Below are positions 55,001 to 63,205 of a stretch of DNA of 64,000 nt, in pieces. The position numbers and the translations under genes were made by a program. Numbering within the stretch: the stretch's first letter is position 1; each line of letters starts with the position of its first letter. The DNA is taken from contig OX421968.1 of assembly GCA_949128115.1 (NCBI GenBank), positions 8,618,001 to 8,682,000 of the forward strand, given 5' to 3'. Source of the DNA: Anaspis maculata (taxonomy: Eukaryota > Arthropoda > Insecta > Coleoptera > Scraptiidae). Under the pieces are notes generated by a model. That model did not search any database, was not told the DNA's origin, and saw only the letters and a list, made by a program, of their open reading frames with translations.

Positions 55001-57433
55001 ACCTGTTCGAGCGTTTTTTTCCGGGAAAAAATATGGTCAAAAATTATGAATTTTATTCCGGACTTTTGAATAACCCTGTATAATTTATGACAACTTAAGA
55101 AAATTGTATCAACAAGTACTAGTGGAAATAACATTATCGATGGCGAAGAACAGCAACTTTCTATGTCACCATTTGCAGAAAATCAACCTCCTATGTCAAT
55201 TTCAGCAGTTTTGAAAATAATGAATCAAGCAATCGACACTCCAGCCTTTAATCGACTGACAAAACCGATTCCAATTAAGACTAATTCGTATGTCAAGTGC
55301 AAAATATCAACCTTCTATGGCAGACAAAGAAGGTTTTTGCAGAAAATACCATGACAAGGCAGATGATAATAACCTTCTATGTCAAAGATGGAAGGTTGTG
55401 GCACAAAATTTCAGTGACAAGATGGAAAATTCTATGTCAGACAAAAAAGCTGCTATAAAGCTTCTATTCTGCAAAAATTATCAATATATTGCTGACAAAA
55501 CCGTCTATGTCACGTTTTATAGCCAAATCTAGTGAATAATATCAAATTTCATAACCCATCATGTCACCTCAATTTATAGTGAATATTATTTCAACCTAAA
55601 ATGGAAGAAAATATAGTACATCACGTTCAAAGTACAATTTTGTTCCTCCTGAAAAGTACGCATTTTTGACATAGGAGCTTGCTGAATTTCTGTAAACATA
55701 GGTGACATAGAAGGTTGCTGTTCTTCGCCATCGTTATACTATATGCCCATTTTTAGGGACGCCATTTTTGCTCCCACGACTTGTTCGCGCGTCAAGAAAC
55801 CAGCCAGAACTAAACTGCTGACGACGTCACACTTTTTACCACATTCTCCGATACACCGGAAGAAAAAACAATAAATAGAGGAAGTGTAACTGCAAGCCTA
55901 CATACATTTTCAAAAAATAAATCCAAAACTATAGAAAAACTAGAAAATGATGACGACGCTGAATTTTAAAACTGACATTAGAATCTGGTGTGCGATGTCA
56001 ACGTCGGTACTTTATATTTTAGTTTTTACTGCTAGCTATTCAGTTTGCTAGCTCTCATTTTGTAAATTGTTGAATCAAGATCGCTGATGTGGTCGAGGGT
56101 AGATGGTCAAGCGCCACAATAAATCTGTATTTTTATTAATGTGATCTGTTATTTCTGACGCTTAAAAATGAAAACCTATAGCTCTCCGTCGGAGGTAGCA
56201 CCTAGGACATTATGTAGACCCCGCTTGGGCAGGGAGTGCCACGCCGGGAAAGGCGTTTTTACGCCTAGAAAGGAAATGAGTTAAGGACACTGATCATTGA
56301 CGCAACAGAAAAATCCCAATTTGAAATCGCTCATAAAATGCGATCAAGTAGGCTGGGTGCAGACTACAAAGTGACATTGACTGATGTTGTTTCTTGCTCC
56401 TTTTCAGAAAATTAACTTCAGCCATCAGGTACAATAATCAGTTTTGAATTATTGTTTTTTTTTCCTACTGGTAATATACTTCATCATTCATAAAAAAGAC
56501 ATTTTTAGAATCAAATTTTTTTTTCAAAATTTGATTTTATTTTGGATTTTGAATATGGCAATAGGCTCAAACTAAAGTATCTCCTTGTAGCTTTCAAAAA
56601 AGACCTGAATGGTAAATTTCTATCAAGGAATAAACCCACAGCAATTGATTCCGCAACACCTTATTTCACCAATTTAACTCCACCCTTAAGATTGTTTTTT
56701 CAAGTCTGTTAATCTCAGTAGAGTAAATAAAAATACTAGTACGTACCAGTAACCTCTCTCTTTGGGTTCCTCAATGTTATAGTTTACCAGCACAACCATG
56801 TCAGGTTTAAGTTCGGACGTTGGAAATGTGTAATACGAGCGAGGACGGATGTCGCTGAAAACGGCGTCTATGGGAGCGACTTCTTCGTTCCTGTTGGTCT
56901 CCATTTGGATTCTGAAAACCAGGTTGTCCTCGATACCCTCATCGGAGGTGGTCTGCTTGTCAGATGATTTTTCAAAAATACCAAGAATTTTTGCTTCAAA
57001 CCAGCCCCCGATTTGGTCATCAATTACGTCAATCAAATCGCCTTTCTTATAGTAGCAACTCTCCGCTTCGACCGTCGGTTCTTCTGGCTCTGTCACTGCA
57101 ACTGGCGTTTCGGTATCCTTCTTCTGGCTTTTCGGTGCTTCTTCGATCACGCCACATTTCTCCATAAGTTGGATAACGTCGTTGAGCCGGATCGAATAAT
57201 CCATGATGGTGTGCTCGTCCACCAACTGAAAATTATATTTATGCTGTGCCGTTTGTGCATTTTCATAGAAGACTCACCAATTTTCCATTGTAGTACAATT
57301 TCTGTTTGTCAACGTCCACATTCAAGCGTTTCGATACATCGTTTTTCAAGTCCCCGATGGTCGAAGTCTTCGAAATAACGAAAATCCAGTCGTGCTTTGA
57401 ATTTCCAGACAAGTGCCTCACTCGAACGTACAT
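43032..57433 (-). CDS. UHRF1: UHRF1 E3 ubiquitin ligase, maintenance DNA methylation factor
   Basis: Seven exons join in frame: 57433-57278, 57225-56747, 49280-48912, 48852-48400, 46240-45955, 45819-45508 and 43181-43032 (stop TAA), giving 734 residues. The ubiquitin-like domain is residues 1-75. The tandem Tudor module runs about 115-260 ([11 protein letters not shown]; then [17 protein letters not shown] across the second junction). PHD is 279-340, with the usual Cys/His ladder. SRA is about 376-580, including GNKR of the base-flipping finger and [24 protein letters not shown] starts at C664 ([20 protein letters not shown]) and ends [13 protein letters not shown]1 reads hemimethylated CpG and methylated H3K9, ubiquitinates H3 and recruits DNMT1. 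All modules are intact, so this animal probably maintains CpG methylation. Introns of 7.5, 2.2 and 2.3 kb carry transposons. Confidence 0.96.
43671..43985. repeat. Single arm of a TACAGGTG-type palindrome
   Basis: TATACAGGTGCCCCGTGTTT, GCCAGTCGATAGAGCAT and CAACCGATTTGCGTCAAATTT follow the same order as the left arm of the 39167 palindrome. No second arm was found. It lies in UHRF1 intron 6. Confidence 0.55.
44136..44598. mobile_element. GATGGCGAAGAACAGCAACC transposon, copy 1 (463 bp)
   Basis: The ends GATGGCGAAGAACAGCAACC and GGTTGCTGTTCGCCATC form inverted repeats. A 4 bp duplication ATAT flanks it (44132-44135 and 44599-44602). It is an inverted, internally deleted relative of 55138-55734. 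It is non-coding. Confidence 0.8.
44640..45480. other. UHRF1 intron 6, unexplained part
   Basis: A 92-codon plus-strand frame (45067-45345) and overlapping minus-strand frames exist, but none shows a known domain. No repeat structure was recognised. Confidence 0.3.
47061..48216. repeat. 1.15 kb palindrome in UHRF1 intron 4
   Basis: ATACAGGGTGATTTATGAGT pairs with ACTCATGAATCACCCTGTAT. CCCCGAAGCCATACCGG and CGACCGGACATAATCGACTC also have complements in order, with the centre near 47630-47650. It is non-coding. Confidence 0.85.
49281..50606. other. UHRF1 intron 2, right-hand part
   Basis: No gene was recognised. The repeat shared with 11950-12220 lies at 50310-50600. Confidence 0.4.
50607..50764. 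mobile_element. Degraded PIF/Harbinger-like MITE
   Basis: AGGGTCAGTTTAGTCAGCTT at the left and CTGAACGCACCCT at the right match the AGGTGCGTTCAG family. The interior TTGGCTGTTCTGAGAAGGCT is shared. The TTA duplication is no longer exact. Confidence 0.7.
51105..51545. repeat. Tandem duplication, ~217 bp unit
   Basis: ATAATGCCCGTAGCGTGCAC occurs at 51105 and 51322. TTGGATGATACGAACATTGC and GTCGAATTT..TTGATGAG follow in both. The units are roughly 80% alike, and the second has small TAGGTA insertions. Confidence 0.7.
52590..53450. repeat. Left-truncated relative of the 12638 palindrome
   Basis: It starts at CCGAAAAAATATTTATAAAA, which corresponds to 12861 in the complete copy, and ends in TTTTTAAATGATCACCCAGTG. 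The arms still pair around a centre near 52900. The left terminus is missing. Confidence 0.7.
53565..54115. repeat. ~550 bp palindrome
   Basis: TGCACAATATTGAGTGAATA pairs with TTCTCAATATTGTGCA, and CAGCGGTTTTCATTTTATGA pairs with TCATAAAATGAAAACCGCTG. The loop is near 53800-53880. Just outside, 52099-52190 and 53452-53545 are also mutually inverted (TTTTTGAATTTTC..GGATTCCAGTCGAAAC), so this palindrome lies next to another set of repeats. Confidence 0.75.
54564..55078. repeat. Direct repeat, 278 bp period
   Basis: TAGATCTGAATACAGTTTTT starts both units (54564 and 54842). GGGGTTGACGGTAGATCATG and AATCGACCTG follow in each. The second ends in AACCCTGTATAAT, a terminus like that of the ACAGGGT palindromes. 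Confidence 0.75.
55138..55734. mobile_element. GATGGCGAAGAACAGCAACC transposon, copy 2 (597 bp)
   Basis: The ends CGATGGCGAAGAACAGCAAC and GTTGCTGTTCTTCGCCATCG form an exact inverted repeat, with the 4 bp duplication TTAT at 55134-55137 and 55735-55738. The flanks join into a repeat seen uninterrupted at 58925-59025 (GTACTAGTGAAAATAACATCAT..CCATATACCCAT), which shows the empty site. The interior repeats CAACCTTCTATG and TATGTCA motifs many times. It has no transposase. Confidence 0.85.
55739..56489. other. UHRF1 intron 2, unassigned
   Basis: The first 60 bases (CCCATTTTTAGGGACGCCATT) match the repeat at 58970. No gene was recognised in the rest. Confidence 0.35.
56490..56695. repeat. Partial copy of the 58172 palindrome
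   Basis: AAAGTATCTCCTTGTAGCTT, AAGGAATAAACCCACAG and ATTGATTCCGCAAC follow the order of the right arm of 58172-58471. The left arm is missing. It abuts the UHRF1 exon 2 donor. Confidence 0.65.
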
Positions 57434-57700
57434 CCTGCTATTTGTTTATAGCCGAAGAGTGCACTTTTAACCGGCTTCTTACTCCACAGCTACGAAACTG
57501 TCGAAGTGACGGTTGAGCGCGGGAAAACAGCAATAACAACACTGCTACCAACACCAGAGAATACCAACACATCAACCTGAAATGTTACTACTGCGCCGCT
57601 CAGCGATGGAGTAGGGTAAACCCGGGTAAGCTTGGATAAGGTAAGGTTATCACGAAACACCAAAAAGAACGTCGTCATAAGTAAGTATCTATGTATGATG
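57434..57700 (-). promoter_or_regulatory. UHRF1 5' flank
   Basis: The region upstream of the UHRF1 ATG has no TATA box. It carries GC-richer sequence and an E2F-like site (57517-57526). The transcription start cannot be placed from sequence. Confidence 0.4.
57517..57526 (-). promoter_or_regulatory. E2F-like site upstream of UHRF1
   Basis: The minus strand reads TTTCCCGCGC, an exact match to the E2F consensus TTTCCCGC, about 90 bases upstream of the start codon. Mammalian UHRF1 is an S-phase gene controlled by E2F1, so the site is biologically sensible. It is a motif match only. Confidence 0.5.
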
Positions 57701-57923
57701 TATGTTGTTTAACCTGGCGTCCAGTTGCAATTACATATTATTTTACAGGATGCTTCAATTTTAAATCGCGTCATTTCAGACAATGATGGGAAACTGCAAA
57801 ATAGGTGGATTTCCTCAAAAAAAAACACGATGAATAATAACGAAAATATATAGGCTTTCAAAAATGTACTTCGGAAATCAATTTTTCGTCACAATATTGA
57901 AACTTTCCAAGCGGTTTCACTTA

Positions 57924-58091
57924 AGGTGGGTTTAGTTAGCTTATTTAGCCAGAAGTTTTAACTTTAGTCGCAAGCGCAGCGACACCCCCATTGGCTCTTG
58001 TGAACCAGCCTCCTCAGAACAGCCAATAAGCGATGCAACGCTTACGGTTAAAACTAAAACCGCGGCTAAATAAGCTGACTGAACCCACCCT
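57924..58091. mobile_element. PIF/Harbinger-like MITE upstream of UHRF1
   Basis: AGGTGGGTTTAGTTAGCTTA and TAAGCTGACTGAACCCACC are diverged family ends. TTGGCTCTTGTGAACCAGCC is the shared interior. The duplication is not exact. Confidence 0.7.
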
Positions 58092-58171
58092 AAAATATCT
58101 CTGCATGCTTAAATTTAGCTCATACGCCATCTACATAGACACCTCTACGACTTCAAGAACGAAGTTATATT

Positions 58172-58471
58172 GGTAAAATAAGCGTTGCGGAATCAATCCC
58201 TGCGGGTCTATCCCTCAACAGAATCTTACCATTTAGGTCCTTTTCAAAAGCTACAAGGATCAAGGATGTACTTTGGTTCGAGCCTATTGGCATTTCCAAA
58301 ATGAAAAAAAAATGTTTTGAATTTTTGGATTTTGGAAATGCCAATGGGCTCAAACCAAAGTACATCCTTGTAGCTTTCGAAAGAGACCTAAATTGTAAGA
58401 TTCTGTCAAGGAATAAACCCACAGGGATTGATTCCGCAACGTTTATTTTACCAATTCAACTCCGTCCTTAA
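58172..58471. repeat. 300 bp palindrome
   Basis: GGTAAAATAAGCGTTGCGGA pairs with TCCGCAACGTTTATTTTACC, and CCTATTGGCATTTCCAAAAT pairs with ATTTTGGAAATGCCAATGGG. A partial relative lies at 56490. Confidence 0.8.
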
Positions 58472-59189
58472 TGACATTAATTTTCTATAAGAGCCCAGCG
58501 ACGTAAGTAAATACTAGGGCTCCGCGCGTTGGTTTATGTTTTATGTTACTTGGCCGCCATCTTTGATCCGCTTTTTTGAATTTCTCTGAAAGTGGTCCGA
58601 TTTGAGTAAAATTTGCAGGCGATCTGGTTGAGATTATCCGGTTTTGGAAATTGATACTTCGCCACCATCTTGTAATAGGTCGCGGGAACATAACCGTCAC
58701 CTTGGCACCCGCTATGGCAACGTTGCAGGCACGCCGGCACAACGAAGCGCCTCTGCCAGCTCCTTGCCCGCGCTTGCGCCTGATACGGTGTCAAAGTACA
58801 GCTGTAGAGATTCGCTTGTTTTTGATATTACTCACTTAAATCTTGAGTTTAGCACATTATAATTTCTATGATAAATCGAGAATTGTTCAATAAATTATCT
58901 ATATATTTATTACAACTTTACAACTGAAGAAAATTGTATCGCCAAGTAGGTACTAGTGAAAATAACATCATACCATATACCCATCATCTTTAGCACGCCA
59001 TTTTTGTTCCCGCGACCTATAGCCATACACGGCTAACATTACATATACAGGCTGTCCCGTTTTTCAACGCTCACTATTGGTATCTCGGAAACGGTCAGAG
59101 ATACAAGGTCGGTTAAATTACAAAAAAGTTGCGCAATGCTATGACTATCTCAAATATGTCAAGATATCCAAGATATCTTTGGTCATTTG
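58472..59189. other. Intergenic; short dispersed repeat at 58920-59030
   Basis: The 58920-59030 stretch matches the flanks of the insertion at 55138. TATACAGGCTGTCCCG at 59051 is another end of the ACAGG type. No gene was recognised. Confidence 0.45.
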
Positions 59190-60115
59190 ATTTTTTCTTA
59201 TGGACACCATATCATTTATCCACCCCAAAAAAATTCACCTTTTCTTTCTTTTCACAAAGATATGAAACACTTGAAGCATTTTTGTCAAAATAACCTGTAA
59301 AAATTGGAAAAACTGTTTGTGAGGCGAAAAAATCGAGTTACCGCTTCGGTTGCCATGCTCTCGTGGCATATAAACAATGGCATTTGGTTGCTATGGTCTG
59401 TTGATTCTGGAAAAAGTTGAGTTACATTCCGTTTTTGTGTATTCGATAATGATAATAAATAACAATAAAACAAATACAAAACGAAGTATTACACAAAATA
59501 ACATGGCAATAGCAATAAACATTCATAATTCACAATTGCTCAAATATTGGAGTCCATTTTGCTCTATGCAGAGTTGTGTGCCTTTTAGCCATGTTTTCAA
59601 CGGCTGCGCTGATATTGGGCGAGTTAATTATTGACTGAAACGCAAACGCATCATCAACTCCTTGCTTCGCGCTCTTGGTTGCTTTGAGATTATCTGTCAT
59701 AAACCATAAATTTGATCTTTGAGCGTTCCCCGCAAAATGGACTCCATTTCCAGTAATTGTAAATTATGAATGTTTATTGCTATTGCGATGATGTTATTTT
59801 GTGTTATACTTCGTTTTGTATTTGTTTTAATGTTATTTATTATCATTATCAAATAAAAAACGGAATGTAACTCAACTTTTTCCATAATCAACCGACCATG
59901 GCAACCGAATGCCATTGTTATTATGCCACGAGAGCATGGCAACCAAACCGGTAACTAGATTTTTTCGCCCCAGAAATGGTTTTTCCAATGTTTACAGATT
60001 ATTTTGACAAAAATGCTACAAGTGTTCTATATCTTTGTAAAGAGAAAGAAAAGATAAGTTTTATAGGGTGAATAAATGTCATGGTGTCCATAAGAAAAAA
60101 TTAAGTCAACTGTCA
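59190..60115. repeat. ~0.9 kb palindrome
   Basis: TTTTTTCTTATGGACACCAT pairs with ATGGTGTCCATAAGAAAAAA. GGCATTTGGTTGC..GGTCTGTTGATT and ATTGCTATTGC blocks also have complements in order. The loop is about 59570-59735. It is non-coding. Confidence 0.8.
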
Positions 60116-60608
60116 TATCTCAGAAACTAGTAAGTGCAGGAACAAATTATTGACGAATTATTGAGAAGATAATATCGTACGAACTCTAGAACCACGTAGT
60201 TACCTTAAATCACATTCACGAGGTACCTACCAACATACCTATGTAAATACCTATGTATTTTATATTTTTCCAATTAAAATCAATACCGGATCGAGTTTTC
60301 CAAACGACATTCTTATACTTTGTGGAGATTATTAGATTGCCATGCTGTGCCTGCCAGAACACAGTTTCCACCGTGCTGTAATATAACCGGGAAAATCGTA
60401 CAGTGAGAAAATCCGTCACGATGTCACATTCGCATAATTATTTGTGGAGAATATAATTGATGAAAATAGATATTTATTGTATTAGGGGTATGAGTGAGAT
60501 TTCATGTGACGGAGAATGGGAGTTTAAGCGCCGAGCGCAGCGAGAAAAGAAATAAAAGAAGTCTAATCGTGAAAAAATCATGTCGAAAGTACTCTGCCCT
60601 TTGAGTGA
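60116..60608. other. Intergenic, nothing recognised
   Basis: No gene or repeat structure was seen. Confidence 0.3.
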
Positions 60609-60609
60609 C

Positions 60610-60665
<56 letters not shown>

Positions 60666-60745
60666 GTAATAATAATAATAATAATAACATTAATAATAAT
60701 ATTATTAATAATAATAATAATAATAATAAGATTGATAATAAGAAA
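60609..60745. repeat. (TAA)n microsatellite, ~135 bp
   Basis: An almost pure TAA run with a few interruptions (TAGTAA, ACATTAA). Poly-Asn and poly-Leu/Ile frames over it are artefacts. Confidence 0.95.
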
Positions 60746-61259
60746 AACAAGATGATACAAACCGTGAGGGAGCGGAGCGGGAGTACGAAAAGAACGCCTC
60801 TTCGAACGTTGTTTGCTGATTGATTCATATCTATATTTTTTTTATTGGCGTTTTTAACTTTTCAAAGAAATAAATACCGGCTTTTTTGTTTCAATTGTTT
60901 TTTTTTCATTAAATGGTGATCTACGTTCCCAAATCGTATTGAACTATTTTACTTATATTATTTCATGTACTTGAAACATATACCTAGCATAAAACAGATC
61001 GTAATAAATCGCAACTTTGCACTTAACCGGGTGTGCCTATTTTACTGACCAACTGACCGACTGACTACTGACCGGTCAGTAAATTATGGCTATTTTACTG
61101 ACCGACTGACTACTGACCGGTCAGTAAGTTGTGGCTATTTTACTGACCAATTGACCGACTGACTACTGACAGGTCGGTAAAATGTGGTTATTTTACTGAC
61201 CAACTGACTATTGACCAGGCAGCAAAATGCCGGGGAAATCTATTTTCGGTCCCCTTTTT

Positions 61260-62100
61260 CATACCTGTCTATTTTAGGTGCTGACCAGAAATAAACCCTT
61301 ACTGACCGGACACTTATGGAAGTCTCAGGAACTTGAAATTTTGTGGATAGACTAACAAAACAACATTTTGTCGAAGAAATATTCGCCCCTCATCCCCTTT
61401 TTCATACATGGCTATTTTACTGACCGGGAATAAAGCCTCACTGATCGGACACTTACGGAAGTCTCTGGAGCTTGAAATTTTGTGGATAGACTAACAAAAA
61501 CAGGCTCAACATTTTGTCGAAGAAACATTCGCCCTTCATCCCCTTTTTCATACATGGCTATTTTACTGACCGGAAATAAAACCTCACTGACCGGACACTT
61601 ACTGAAGTCTCAGGAGCTTGAAATTTTGTGGATAGACTAACAAAAATAGGCTTAACATTTTGTCGAAGAAACATTCGCCCTTAATTTCTTTTTTCATACA
61701 TGGCTATTTTACTGACCGGAAATAAAACCTCACTGACCGGACATTTACGGAAATCTCAGGAACTTGAAATTTTGTGGATAGACTAACAAAAATAGGCTCC
61801 ACATTTTGTCTAAGAAATATTCGCCCTTCATCCCCTTTTTCATACACGGCTATTTTACTGACCGGAAATAAAACCTCACTGACCGGACATTTACGGAAGT
61901 TTCAGGAACTTGAAATTTTGTGGATAGACTAACAAAAATAGGATTTATATTTTGTCGAAGAAACATTCGCCCTTCATCCTCTTTTTCGTACATGGCTATT
62001 TTACTGACCGGAAATAAAGCCTCACTGACCGGACACTTACGAAAGTCTCAGGAACTTGAAATTTCGTGAATAGACCAACAAAAATAGGCTCTAAATTTTG
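61260..62100. repeat. Left arm: ~146 bp tandem array, 5-6 units
   Basis: CATACATGGCTATTTTACTG or a close variant begins units at 61260, 61403, 61549, 61695, 61841 and 61987; spacings are 143 then 146 four times. Each contains GACCGGAAATAAA, CTTGAAATTTTGTGGATAGA and ATTTTGTCGAAGAAA. Confidence 0.92.
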
Positions 62101-62229
62101 TATGTAAAATTCTTTATTTTGGGGTTTTTGGGCAGGATGGTAAAAAACAGTGAAATTGTATATTTTACGCGTAACATACATAATTTTACATATCAAATGT
62201 GAAGCCCATTTTTGTTTGTCTATCAACGA

Positions 62230-63030
62230 GATTTCAAGTTCCTCAAACTCCCGTGTCCGGTCAGTGAGGTTTTATTTCCGGTCAGTAAAATAGCCATGTA
62301 TGAAAAAAGGAATGAAGTACGAATATTCCTTCGACAAAATGTTGAGCCTATTTTTGTTAGTCTATCCACAGAATTTCAAGCTCCAGAGTTTCGTAAGTGT
62401 CCGGTCAGTGAGGTTTTATTTCCGGTCAGTAAAATAGTCATGTATGAAAAAGAGATGAAGGACGAATATTTCTTCGACAAAATGTTAAGCCTACTTTTGT
62501 TAGCCTATCCACAAAATTTCAAGCTCCTGAGACTTCCGTAAGTGTCCGGTCAGTGAGGTTTTATTTCCGGTCAGTAAAATAGCCATGTATGAAAAAAGGG
62601 ATGAAGGGCGAATATTTCTTCGACAAAATGTTAAGCCTATTTTTGTTAGTCTATCCACAAAATTTCAAGCTCCTGAGACTTCCGTAAGTGTCCGGTCAGT
62701 GAGGTTTTATTTCCGGTCAGTAAAATAGCCATGTATGAAAAAAGGGATGAAGGGCGAATATTTCTTCGACAAAATGTTAAGCCTATTTTTGTTAGTCTAT
62801 CCACAAAATTTCAAGCTCCTGAGACTTCCGTAAGTGTCCGGTCAGTGAGGTTTTATTTCCGGTCAGTAAAATAGCCATGTATGAAAAAGGGAATGAATGG
62901 CGAATATTTCTTCGACAAAATGTTAAGCCTATTTTTGTTAGTCTATCTACAAAATTTCAAGTTCCTGAGACTTCCGTAAGTGTCCGGTCAGTAAGGGTTT
63001 ATTTCTGGTCAGTACCTAAAATAGACAGGT
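62230..63030. repeat. Right arm: inverted ~146 bp tandem array
   Basis: CATGTATGAAAAA or a variant lies at 62295, 62439, 62584, 62730, 62876 and 63026; spacings are 144, 145, 146, 146 and 150. The units are complements of the left-arm units and are more alike among themselves than the left ones. Confidence 0.92.
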
Positions 63031-63205
63031 ATGAAAAAGGGGACCGAAAATAGATTTCCTCGGCATTTTGCTGACTGATCAATAGTCAGTTGGTCAGTAG
63101 AATAACCACATTTTACTGACCTGTCAGTAGTCAGTCGGTCAGTTGGTCAGTAAAATAGCCAAAATTCACTGACCGGTCAGTAGTCAGTCGGTCAGTAAAA
63201 TGGAT

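Larger units (their letters stand above)
61030..63205. mobile_element. Foldback (FB-like) element with tandem-repeat arms
   Basis: The left half (61030-62100) and right half (62230-63205) are reverse complements. The outermost 200 bp of each arm is a cluster of short units such as ACTGACCGACTGACTACTGA, with period about 50. Inward, each arm is a tandem array of a ~146 bp unit. The 130 bp centre (62100-62230) is unique and non-coding. This matches the architecture of Drosophila FB elements, whose arms are also inverted arrays of short repeats; sequence homology to FB is not claimed. Confidence 0.85.

Noticed and set aside
60502..60828. A poly-Leu/Ile or poly-Asn protein
   Set aside because: The frames are produced entirely by the (TAA)n microsatellite.
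61030..63205. Regularly spaced repeats that could suggest a CRISPR array
   Set aside because: The units are fully repeated at ~146 bp with no unique spacers, they invert about a centre, and the surrounding sequence is animal genomic DNA.
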